DNA from: Plasmodium coatneyi
Lineage: Eukaryota; Apicomplexa; Aconoidasida; Haemosporida; Plasmodiidae
Assembly: GCF_001680005.1 (NCBI RefSeq)
Contig: NC_033561.1
Coordinates: 62,001 to 126,000 of the forward strand
DNA: 64,000 nt
Direction: 5' to 3'
Program-made: the position numbers and the translations under genes
Shown: in pieces, positions 1-11,143 of the stretch
How positions within the stretch are numbered: position 1 is the first letter of the stretch
How the letters are laid out: each line of letters begins with the position of its first letter
The notes under the pieces: generated by a model
What the model was told of the DNA's origin: nothing
Databases searched by the model: none
What the model saw: the letters and a program-made list of their open reading frames with translations, nothing else

Positions 1-63
1 GTTGCTGTTGCTGCTGCTTCCTTATTTATACAAAATGTATGCAAATCTGTTCATGTGTGTTGA

Positions 64-101
<38 letters not shown>

Positions 102-1326
102 TTATGATTATGAAAAATATGGAAGTTTTTATCAAATTTATCATACTTTTTTTATTTCTTTTTTATTTTTCTTTCCTTTCTTTTTCTTTTCTTTCCTTTC
201 TTTTTCTCTTCTTTCCTTCCTCTTTATTTGTATATGCGTACATTTCCCTTTTCGGTATATATATATATATTGCTTAAAAAATTTTTCACCTCTCCTCCTA
301 CTACTACTTTTTTCTTTTGAGGGAAATACGCAGATTATTTAATTTGTTTTCTTTTCTTTTCTTTCACTAAGGAGTAGGATAATACATTATCACTTATACA
401 TACATGTGCACGCATCCCAAATCATATTAAGATGTGCACATATAATTAAAAGTGTAATATATATATATTCATTTCTAATAGAAAAATAAAGAAGGGAAGG
501 GAAGGAAAAAGGAGGGGGAGTGAAGGAATGAAGGAAGGAAAGAAGGAATAAGAAGGAAAGAAAAGGAAGGAAGTAAGAGCGGGAGGAGTTTACTCCTCCC
601 CCTCCCCCCCCATCTATTTTTTTTTCCCCCTTCCCATGCATGTTCACTGTAGATCATTTATGCATTATATACGTGCATTTACTTACATTACCTGAGCTAA
701 ACTTTTCCTTCACTCCTTCTCCTTACCTTTTCTTTAATATTGGTTAAAATTTTATGTACACTACCTTTTTTTCCTTCCCTTTTATGTTTTTTTATTTTTT
801 TCCCCTATCTTTTTTTAAATGAACAAGAAAGAAGTGCTCACAGATTTTTATATAATATATACCTATATATATATATGTATGTTTATATGTTTATATATAT
901 ATATATATATATGTGTTGGTGATTGTGAATTTATATTTATTATCACCTTTATAGGAAGTTATTCTACCGTAAAGCATAGTAATGAATCGTGAAATAAAAT
1001 GAATAAAGTTCCTGGGGATGTCCGTACATTCACCCCTTTCGTCCTTACGATATGTATATACAGCACAGTGGTAGTATATGAAGAAATATATATGTATATA
1101 AATTAACTAGTTCAATAAGGTATTTTCATATTATTGTGGTCATTTCCCTTACAGTAGCATATTATGATTATATCACATTATGATTGGACTTACTGGGGAT
1201 TATTCTTTTTATTTTTTCTTTATGTATGTGCTCAATACATTGCATATGTTATAATAGTTCTTTCCTTGGAAGGGGAAGGAAACATTACACATTACATTGC
1301 AATGTTCAACATTTCAATGGTACATA
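1..1326. other. Intergenic, no gene seen
   Basis: A/T-rich DNA downstream of KIR-A with no supported gene. It holds a TA microsatellite at about 68-94, a pyrimidine tract at about 150-220, a purine tract at about 480-575 and another TA-rich tract near 870-911. The short open frames here are low-complexity Phe/Tyr/Ile strings with no start context or similarity to genes in the window. Confidence 0.7.
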
Positions 1327-2601
1327 TTACATGTTGTGATAACTGATATTCGTCCTTCTTTGTCTTTGCCTCTGTTGCCTCCGCTGCTGTTGTCTGCTAT
1401 CTGTTCTTGTAGACTCTGTGTCATACACTCTTCCATCGAATGTTGAATTTTCCGTGGAATATTCCGTAGAAGTGTCTGTTAGTGTGTCGTCGTCCTTCGT
1501 TAATGTGGAGTCGTCAAAGTCTCTTTCAACTGCAGTTCTCCTTTTTCTGCTTCTTCCTTTAAATTTGTTACCAAACCAAGAAGGTAAAAGATTGTACTGA
1601 ACGAAGCAGTAATGGAAATGGGAAGAGGTAGGAATGTGTACATAATGTACTTTTTAACATTTATTGTTCTTCATAGAGATAAATATTTATAAAATGCGCT
1701 TATTCATATTTTTAGGTATATTGGTGGTCATTGTAATTGTTACCTTATATAAAAGGAGGGAAGCGGCTCCTATTCCTATGGTGGTAGCAAGTGTGGAAGA
1801 GACGATGGCTGTACCAGTCGAGGTGGTGCTAGGGATGTGACTACCACCATCATTCTGAAGTTCTGTTCTTTCAGGAGGATGTGGACCTAGACTCTGCATA
1901 CTTGCTTGAATTTGTGATGGATCTATTACACTGCATATTAATTTGGATAGTTCCTGCTGAGTGGGTAGCCCTTTTTTCCCGTTGAGGAGATTACAACATG
2001 GGTCATCACCATATGACGGTTGTTGTTGTCCCTCCGCTATTGTATTTTCACAATTCGTTTTTACTAAATTATAGTTCTCCCTAACGTTACGTAAATAATT
2101 AGAATAATCTTCGGTACAGCTGTAAATACCACCTGAACCATATTGTTTTATAGTATCACGGTCCTTTAAATAATCGAATATTACTTTTCTCTTTTCAAAG
2201 AAGGTTGTGTCCAACGTAGTAGCAGTTGTTATAGGTGAACACTCTTTTGTACCAGGTAACAGCTGCAATTTGTCATAGATTGCATTCATGGCGTCGGGAA
2301 ATTTATTAGTGTGCTTTAAATTATTAATTATTAGATCTCCTAACCAATAATAAAAATATTCACAACGTACCCCATAGTGCTGATTATACGCCTCCCTTAT
2401 CTCCTGAGTTATATAAAACCAGGTACCTGCTATTTTACTTATAAAATCAGTAGTCGTCAGATGATTCTGTAATACGGGTTCTAGGTTTCCCTTTATTGTT
2501 TTGACCTTAGGATATGTATTGTCATCAGTACCATACGAATTTCCGCTATTCCCTATATCCGTGTATGCCTTCTTTGATGGTAAATTACTCACACCTTTCG
2601 T
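1327..2601 (-). CDS. KIR-A, pir-superfamily variant antigen
   Basis: Exons on the minus strand: exon 2 2601-1744 (286 codons) and exon 3 1596-1327 (90 codons with stop). Exon 2 opens TKGVSNLPSKKAYTDI after a TAG acceptor and carries the PIR hallmarks CEYFYYWLGD (about residue 82) and IFDYLKDRD (about 140). A Ser/Thr stalk with NDGGSH precedes one TM segment ending LLLYK at a GTAACA donor. Exon 3 starts YNLLPSWFGN, is basic then Ser/Thr/Asp-rich, and ends TNISYHNM. Exon 1 is uncertain: a candidate ATG at 2765-2763 is followed directly by GTAAAA. It lies head to head with KIR-B. Family call is firm; the start is not. Confidence 0.9.
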
Positions 2602-4259
2602 CTACGGAATATGGAACGCGCAAAGCACGTACATACATATATATGTATATATGTATGTCCTCCCACGGGCCTAACATATTACATTGTGCATAGAATAATA
2701 TATGTGCATAACATGAATGTACCCTTCCTTTATGTAATGAATGAACTTTGTATTATTTTTACCATGGTTCAATTGTACACACTTTTCTGCATATATAATA
2801 AATTTACTTTAAGAATTGCATTTCATTCGTACATTCAAGAGGGGAACACGCAGGTTCCGCCTACTCTGTTGTTATGCACATATAAATAGCATATTCCAAC
2901 TTCTTCAGTAATTACACACTTCTTAATTCCTTAAAGAACAATAACCTACTATATACATATGCACATCGACATCATTATAAGTGCACATATGCATGTATAA
3001 TTTGAGGAACAAAAGAAAATGCAGGAATGAGTGGGCACAAAACTGTGAAATAAGGGCTAAGAAGGTAAATTCCCTACACATTCCTTCATTCATACAATGT
3101 ACTACCAGATGGTTATGGATTATTAAGAATACCATATAATTGTTCACGCTCCTCAACTTCTATACATATAATAATATGATCCTCCCCCTCCCCTTTATTA
3201 AATATGTTAATATGTACTACTTATTTATATTTCTTTATTACTGTTCCAAGAATTGTTAACTACAAATTTGTTAGCGCACATATAAATTGTGCAGTATAGT
3301 TCATGTGGAAGGCTTTTCACCTCCTTTACCTGAATATTGCATATCCACTCATATACAGGAAGGAGCGCATATATATTTAAAAAATAATTAATAGGAGTGT
3401 AGTATAGAGTTACATGCATCATACAGCGGAGGAAAAAAAAAAAAAAAATATATTCATTTTTATACTACCACATCTTCGTGGTACACCCTTCCCTTCTTTT
3501 TTCATTTATGGCTCCATCGTAATAATAACTTCTCCTCTTGCTTCCTTTCGCCTCCTATCAGTTATATTCTAACTCACCTACAAAAAATATATATATTCCT
3601 CCATCTCAGCTCCCCCCCTTCTATAAGTTTATATTGTATTCTACATATTATTTTACTCCTTCACCTTCTCTCATCTCTTATGAGAACATAAAGGGTGTAG
3701 TATTTTGCATTTTAAGGTGTGTATGTGTAGGATTTCGCATTTTAGGGGTGTTTGCGTGTAGGATTTCACATTTTAGGGTGTGTATGTGTAGACTTTCGCA
3801 TTTTAGGGTGTGTGTGTGTAGGATTTCACATTTTAGGGTGTGTATGTGTAGGACTTCGCATTTTAGGATGCTTGTGTAGGATTTCGCATTTTAGGATGCT
3901 TGTGTATGATTTCGCATTTTAGGGTGTGTGTGTTAGGATTTCTCATTTTAGGGTGTGGAATTCCGCAATCAAAGTATAGGACAAAGGGGAAAGTAATGTG
4001 AATGGAATGTGAAAAGGAAAAAAGGAAGGAGAGAAAAAGGGAAAGAATAAGGGAAAGAATGAGGGAAAGAAAAAAAAAGAAAAGAAAATTTACGACTATG
4101 AAGTCACCATAAATGGAGGAAGATTGTACAGCAGAAAAGTGTATTATTATTATAGAGGTGCATACCATTTTTTTACATATACATTTATTCTTTCCTCATG
4201 CGTGAGAATGCATAATCTATGTTAGAAGAAATTATGTAATAAAAGATTATGCATATAAA
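2602..4259. other. Intergenic between divergent KIR-A and KIR-B
   Basis: Holds the probable exon 1 of KIR-A near 2763, an A-run at 3434-3449 and a tandem repeat at 3690-3955. This is presumably the shared upstream region of two divergently transcribed KIR genes. No other coding is supported. Confidence 0.6.
3690..3955 (+). repeat. Tandem repeat, about 28-30 bp units, 8-9 copies
   Basis: Units contain GGATTTCGCATTTTAGGG followed by TGTGTATGTGTA variants. The same unit fills the last intron of the SICAvar gene at about 19240-19545 in the same orientation. It therefore looks like a leftover of SICAvar-type intron DNA. Confidence 0.85.
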
Positions 4260-5921
4260 ATGTCATCACCAACAGACGCATTAACGGTAATTTCATCCTT
4301 TAAAAGTACATATACGAGTGTGTATATATCGTACTACATACGTAATATATATAAATGGGGGGGGAGTCCATGTGTGAATAAAAAGGAACACACATATATA
4401 CGTATATATATCTATACACTCCCTGTGAATGATATTTATAGGAGGAAGATTTGGAACAATTACCTTCCAGGACTAGGTACTATAGTAAATTCGATGGTGG
4501 TGCTACATCCTGCAGTTGCGTTGACCGTGATACGGCCAAGGGAAATTTAAAAAGTGGACTGCAGAACGAAGCGGGAATTGAAGATGGGTGTGCTAATACA
4601 ATTGCGGATGCCGCATGTTGTTTAACCACAATGAATGTTCCTCCCGGATCTGCTGAAGGGAATTGCTATTTCCTGTATTTTTGGGTAGGGGGTGTACTAT
4701 TAAATAAATGTAGTGTCCTATCATTAGAGGACACTCTAGGGAAGGTTTCCGATGAATTAAAGAAGTGGTCAGAATTAAGGTGCACGGACTATAAGTACAA
4801 CAGTAATATGGACAAAACAATCTTCCTTAATCGGAAAGTCGTATTCGATTATTTCTTAGACTGCGGTGACATAAAATCATTCATATTCTCTAATAAGCCT
4901 AAATGTGCTGCTAAATATGGCCCTTATTTAGAAGCCATTATTCCAATATATAAGGAAGTAAAGAGTGATTGTGAAACCACTTCCAGTGGTGATCCATATT
5001 GTAAGTACATTAAGGCAGTGTTCGAGGGTGATACCTATGATCCGAAGCAGTTAAAATCACAGTGTTCACCAACACTTGTATCTGAAGCTCAGTTGCGGAT
5101 GCCGCCTTCCGATTCCCAACTAGAAATCCAGACAGATTCGGGGGGTGGCAGTCACACCCCTAGTACTGGTACTGCTGCTACTGGTAGTGGTAGTGGTACC
5201 ACCACTACTGCTGTAACGGGTACCTTGGCTACGTTAAGCTTACCAACAATTGCCTTCTTTCTTTATAAGGTAAATGAGGAAAAATTCAGAATACATATGA
5301 GATATATAATTCATGGACATTTTTTATATATAAGCAGACAAATATAGAATAAATTATATTGTGCACTGTATATGCATATATACATATACACGTATACATA
5401 TATATATATATCATATATATAAGTGTATATAGGTATATACAATAGTATTGAATTATATATGTATACTCTTATGAAAAAAATAAATAAATGCATGGAATAA
5501 TTTATGTTATATGTATGTGCTACGTGCATTTTGTACATGTGCCATATGTGCATTTGTCACGTGCTCCTATAACCGTTTTCCTCTTTTCACTTCCTCTACA
5601 CCTCTTTCCTTTTTTTCTACCTTTTCTTTCTTTTCTTTCTTATCTCAGTACACCAATTTATTTTCTACCTTACGTAACACCTTTATGGGAAGTGGACGCA
5701 GAAAGGGAACAACAGTGGGACGGAACATAGATTTCCTAACAGAAAATGATTCCACAATAGGAGATTCCACATTATATTCCACAGAGAACTCAGTTACGGG
5801 TTCTACAGATGTGTCTACTATATATAATGAGCCACTTAGAAGAGGAAGAAGAAACAATAATGGTAGAAGAGAAGGAGGAAGAAATGAAAACAGGAAAAAC
5901 ATTAGTTATCAACGTATTTGA
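4260..5921 (+). CDS. KIR-B, pir-superfamily variant antigen
   Basis: Exons 4260-4286, 4442-5269 and 5649-5921, all phase 0, giving about 375 aa. Exon 1 encodes MSSPTDALT and ends at a GTAATT donor. Exon 2 begins EEDLEQLPSRTRYYSKF and has the PIR hallmarks YFLYFWVGG and VFDYFLD. The stalk is Gly/Ser/Thr-rich (DSGGGSHTPSTG) and one TM segment ends FFLYK at a GTAAAT donor. Exon 3 opens YTNLFSTLRN, belonging to the NLFS-type tails, and ends KNISYQRI. It is one of two KIRs here on the plus strand. No internal stops; looks intact. Confidence 0.92.
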
Positions 5922-7432
5922 TGTAACATCGTATGTAACAACACATTCGAATGTAATGCACTGGAATGTGTAATGTTCTTCCTCCCCTGAAGGGAAGGGA
6001 AGCATAAATAACACCTCCCACAGTTTATATGCAGTGTAAGAAGTAGAATTACTTTTCACTTTTTTTGGACAATTTTTTTTTTTTTTTTTTGTGCAATTTT
6101 TTTCTGTGTGACAAATTTATATTAGGGCAATTTTTTTCCTTTTTGGACAATTTTTTTTTTTTTTTTTTGCAATTTTTTGTGTGACAAATTTTATATTAGG
6201 CATTCTTTTTTTGGCAATTTCTTGTTAGCATTTTTTTTTTTTTTGCAATTTTTTCTCTGTGACAAAATTTATATTAGTGCCCCTTCTTTTTTTTTAAACA
6301 ATTTTTTGGACGGTTAATGTTATAACTAAATTATAGTAAAATAAAGCGGAAGACGCAGCTTTCTTCCTCCTTTATGCAGAAACTGTTATTCCCGTTTTGT
6401 GTGAACTGTGCATCTAAAAGATGTAACATAAAAGAAGGGGGGCGAACCTCCGCGAACGCGCGCGCAATTTGAAACACACTTTTCAAATGTCCACAAATGA
6501 AACTGAAAGAAGGAAAAACAAATTATTTTGTTAAAAAAAAAAAAAATTACAAAGATAAAAACTTTTGTAACAAAAAAAAATTTAATGACCATATTTTGGA
6601 TCCTTCAATAAAAAAAATTATCCCAACGAATCAATGAAGTGAACAACATTTTTCACTTCCACTTTTATCAATTACACATGAAAGTGAGCACTTTCATACA
6701 ATACAAAAAAAAGGAAATAAAAGAAAAGGAATGAAGAGTAATATGAACATTATAGCACATTATTTATGTTGCTTAATGGAAGGAAAGTGAAATATCGTTA
6801 TCGTATTTTACTCCCATATACTTATATGATCATATGCTTCTTCAAACATTTTGTAATAATCTATCAAAATGAATTTCCTTATCGCGCACATTTTCTTCCC
6901 TTTCACATTCCTTAAACACTAATGAAGCGCAAATTATTAGTGCGGGCCGAAATTTTCTGCTAAAAAGGGGCGAAATTGCAACCTTATGTAAATACGAACG
7001 GAAGCAATAAAATAATAGCATGGTGCACTGTATAATCGTCTACTATTCAATAATGTAACGGATGGGAGAAGAATTATATGAGGAATTCAATTCGTCCACC
7101 TTTTATTCTGCCGTTAGAACATATTCTTTCCTATTTTCCATTTAATTACATATACATATAACAATTTTGGATGCATATGTATATACCATATATTTCCCAT
7201 TGTTTGATAAATTGAACAATGTGCCACTTTTGGGGAAGTAAGGAATCTTGCTATTCGTCCACATATATAATCATGCAACGAATAATCATCATAGAGGGGG
7301 GGTATGAAAAATTTCCATACATGCATGCTTATTCGTATGCATAATTATGTATGAATGACTGAATGAATAAATTTATTCTTCACATAAAAGGTATCAGTAT
7401 TATAGGAGCAGTACCACTGTAGAAGAAAAAAA
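5922..7432. other. Intergenic, T-rich tandem repeat near its start
   Basis: Between KIR-B and KIR-C. About three degenerate units of poly-T, GCAATTTTTT and GTGACAAATTTATATTAG lie at about 6060-6280. The rest is A/T-rich and I see no gene. Confidence 0.65.
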
Positions 7433-9980
7433 ATGGCGCAGGACGTAAGAAAGAAAAGAACACGGACAGAGGGGAAATTATCCTCTTCTCTTCTCTGCGC
7501 TTACAGTTCATAACGGAATGTGTGCACATATAAAAAATTGAGGTCGCTCCTAAAAGTAGTAGGGAGTACATAGGAACATACATCTATACATGCCCCACTT
7601 TTTCCTCAATTATATTTTCAGGGGGAGGAGGAATCAAGTCTATTACCCTCCGAAGTAATGTACAGAATGTTCAACTGGGACACAGAGTGTCATGGAGCGC
7701 AGGATCAGGATGAATGCTGCGACCGGACGGGAAACAGTTTGAAATTCCTGTTACAAGCGTGGCTGAAGAATAGTGTGCATCTGACCAGTGAAATTGAGCG
7801 AAGTTATTGTTACGCATGTAAAATGGAACAGGAGGAAACAGATAATAAATGGTGTCAATTCTTTTATTATTGGTTAGGTGATAAAATAAAGGACAATTTG
7901 AGGCTTGGTTCATTCCCTGAGGTCATGGGAAAAATTTACAACAAACTGCCGAAGGACCAATGTAAGGGTAAATGCAATGACATGTACACTGCTTTTGAGG
8001 AACAACTTTTCGAGTGGAGTAAGGAAATATTTGATTCTTACTATAACTATACTATTGCACAAAGTGCAGTAGGGGGTGGGAATACTTCTTGGTGTGAAAA
8101 ATATAACAGTTCTCTTGGAGAAGTTGCTAAAAAATATGGGCTGGTACAGCAGTTCTGTGCAGAAGATACTAGTTCAGATTATTGCAAAGTTAAAAACATG
8201 TATAGGAATTATTTTCAAAACGGAGGGAAGGAACCACCACCATTAACATGTACTTCATTAAGCAAACAGCAAGTAGCAGCAAAATCAAACGAAGAACACG
8301 CAGGTTCCACTTCGGAAGATGAACTCGACGAGGACGACATCGACGACATCCTCCTGGAGGACGAAGACGACAACAAGAAGGTAAGGAGTAAAGGAACGAA
8401 AAGAGGGTCTTAGGGGTGGAGGGAAGGAAGGGAACCAACCTCCCTCCATGATTCCCTCCTTAGGCCCTCCTTCCTTCCTTAGACCCCTCCTTAGACACTC
8501 CTTCCTTCCTTAGACCGCTCCTTAGACACTCCTTCCTTCCTTAGACCCCTCATTTACTCCTTCCTCCTTAGAACCTTTCTTTGCCCTTTCTTTCTGTTCT
8601 TCAAGGAGTGAAGAGTATAAATAATTGAGGAGTGCGTACATAATATTTTCTGCGCAATGTAATGAATTTATAGAAAAAGGAAATACATGGGAAAATGCAC
8701 ATATATATACATGTATTTTGCTCAATTACATTTCTGCAGGGGGACAAGCTACGTGATTTACCCTCAAGAAAAATATATAAAAGGTTAAGTGACGGTGTAG
8801 AGGAATATAACGAAATTGAAAAAGTTGAGAAGGTAAGAAACACATTAAGAAGCGAAGGAGTGAACGCAAACATTTTTGGGGAAATTATGGGAGCACTCTA
8901 TAGTATAATTAAAAAGAAGAATGAAGGAGGTGAGCAGGCGGAGGATTGTGAGTTCTTTTATTATTGGGTAGGTAAAATGTTGTATAAGGACTTCGGGGAC
9001 TCACAGTTCAAGAATGTTATGGAGGATTGTAGGGATAAAATGAATGATAGCACGGGAGAACATGGTTGTGACTTCCTTCGCACTCCAGGTAGGAAAAGCA
9101 TCTTCGGAACATGGAAAATAATGTTCGATTACCATAAGGACATGGATTTTATAGGAACGAAATTAAAGAAGGGTGAGAAAGTACCGTGTCCTGATGCATA
9201 TTCTAATTATTTGAGGAAAGTTTACTTCGCTTATAAAGCTATGCATAAAGAATGTAAAGGGGGGGAAGGAGAAGGATACGAGTGGTGTAACAAGTTTAAA
9301 GAGTGGTATCCGTACTATACAGATAAGAGAAAATTAGACTTAAATTGTAAACTGGAAAAAACAGCAAAGCATAAACCCGGGAAGGATTTATCATCTCATG
9401 AGAGACAGTCTCGTGCAGCAGCAGCAAAACAATCATCCTCTTCATTTAGTTCAGAACCTACCACCACTAATATCCCTGCCATATCTGCTACCCTGGCCAC
9501 CACAGTGGGAATGGCGGCTATTTCTTTCTTCTTATATAAGGTAAGTACATAATTACAATTTAAGGTATTAATAATGGAAAGTTATTAATAATTTCCTTGT
9601 CAATTTAAAAAATAAAAATATAAAGAATAGACTGTGTGCACTGTGCATTATATATATAATACACATATTCCTCCCTTTCTTCTTTCCAGTATGGTCTCCT
9701 ACCTTCTTGGATACATAACACATTTGGAGCAGGGAGCAACAGTAGTAGAAGAAAAAGAAGAACTGTTGAGCGTCGCCACTTTGAGAACGACACATTCACA
9801 GAGAACGATTCTTCTACTGAATATGGGACAGAATATTCTACAACAGTGGGTTCGTCATCAAACTTAACAGCAACTTCAACAGAAGATAATTCTACCATAT
9901 ATCATAAGCCACCACCTAGAAGAGGGGCAAATAATAGAAGACCAGGAAACAGGAAGAATATTAGTTACCATGGCATGTAA
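7433..9980 (+). CDS. KIR-C, two-ectodomain KIR with the domains on separate exons
   Basis: Exons 7433-7444, 7622-8380, 8740-9540 and 9690-9980, all phase 0, giving about 620 aa. Exon 1 encodes MAQD with a GTAAGA donor. Exon 2 is a full PIR domain (LPSEVMYRMF, CQFFYYWLGD, IFDSYYNY) with an acidic Asp/Glu-rich end and no TM; it stops at AAG|GTAAGG. Exon 3 is a second PIR domain opening GDKLRDLPSRKIY, with CEFFYYWVGK, MFDYHKDMD and one TM segment ending FFLYK. Exon 4 opens YGLLPSWIHNTFG and ends KNISYHGM. Domain 1 lacks a TM and tail and domain 2 lacks its own exon 1, so I read one gene rather than two. Confidence 0.85.
8430..8590. repeat. Pyrimidine-rich intronic repeat
   Basis: Inside the inter-domain intron of KIR-C. 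Units are variants of CTCCTTCCTTCCTTAGACC. A similar tract occurs upstream of KIR-S at about 55390-55480. Confidence 0.8.
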
Positions 9981-11143
9981 TATCTTCTGAATTATAAATA
10001 GTATACAATATGCCCCCTCCAAAGTATAATAACATACAGTTTTAAGTACATTACCACAGTAACCATAGAATATAAGAAGGAGAATTGTGGTTCAGGGTTA
10101 AGAGTTTCACTCTTAGGCTTAAAGGTTTGAGGTGTAGGATGTAAAGTTTAAAGGTGTTAGAATGAAAGATTCTTAGGGGTTTTGGAAGGAAGGTTGTTAG
10201 GGGTGGTAGGTGGAAGCAAGGTTGTGGTATGTGGTTGGTGGAAGGAAGGTTATTAGGGGTGTTGTTAGGTGGTAGGTGGGTGGATTGTTATGGGTGGTAG
10301 GTCGGAGGAAGGAGTTCTAAGGAGGAAGTGAAGGAAGATTTAAGGAAGGAAGGGGTCCGTATGGAAGAGGTTTCTAAGGAAGAGCTTCCAAGTGCAGATT
10401 CCTGGTTTAGGGGAGGAAGACTTTATTCCTAAGGAAGAGGTTCCAATGTTCAGATTCAGTGTTTAGGGAGGATAACTTTGTTCCTACAGAGGGTGTTCCT
10501 AAGGAACAGGTTGCAAGTTCAGATTCCGGGTTTAGGGAGAAAGACTTTGTTCCTAAGGAAGGTGTTCCTAAGGAACAGGTTCCAAGTTCAGATTCCGGGT
10601 TTTAGGGAGGAAGACTTTGTTCCTAGGTTTGATGTTCCTAAGGAACAGGTTCTAAGTTCAGGGTTCCGGGTTTTGGGGTGTAGTAAATATATATTTTTTT
10701 TTTTGTATTGCATGAAGATTTTTACGTTAATGTGTACCTCATATAAGTGGAAGTGAGAAAAATTTTGCTTCAATTTATTTACATTTGTTTGATAAAATTT
10801 TTTTTTATTGAAGAATTAAAATGTGTTGATTAAATTTTATTTTTGTTATAGTTTTTTATCTTTATAATGTTTTTTTTTTTTTTGCTTTTTTTTAAAAATA
10901 TTTTTTTTGAGAAGGTAAGCGCCTTTTTCCTTTTTCGGCGCCCCTTTCTGGGAGTATTCTTTCCTTATGTGCTTATTCAAAATTACAAATGTTGTAAGCA
11001 AAAAAAAGGAATGAAATATGAAGAAAAGAAATGAAAACGAAAAAAAAGGAAAAGGTCATTTTGCTTTTTATATTGTTTTAATATTGCGCTGATACATGTT
11101 CCTCGGATTAGGTACATTACAATGTGTTACATCACATGCGACA
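9981..11143. other. Interval between KIR-C and KIR-D, with SICAvar relic
   Basis: Convergent interval. G-rich repeats at about 10085-10310 lead into a decayed SICAvar tail at 10310-10690 and SICAvar-like 3' flank at 10690-10830 (see separate entry). A block at about 10905-10985 is shared with the 3' flanks of other KIR genes. Confidence 0.7.
10310..10830 (+). pseudogene. Relic of a SICAvar cytoplasmic-tail repeat and 3' flank
   Basis: Carries degenerate copies of the 54-bp SICAvar tail repeat, which encodes VPKEQVPSSDSGFREEDF. Frameshifts and stops interrupt it. It ends in GGGTGTAGTAAATATAT and a T-run, as the SICAvar at 16.4 kb does at about 20430. The next 130 bp (TATAAGTGGAAGTGA, then AAAATTTTTTTTTATTG) also match that gene's 3' flank at 20515-20590. 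No upstream SICAvar exons remain, so this is a truncated 3' end. Confidence 0.85.
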
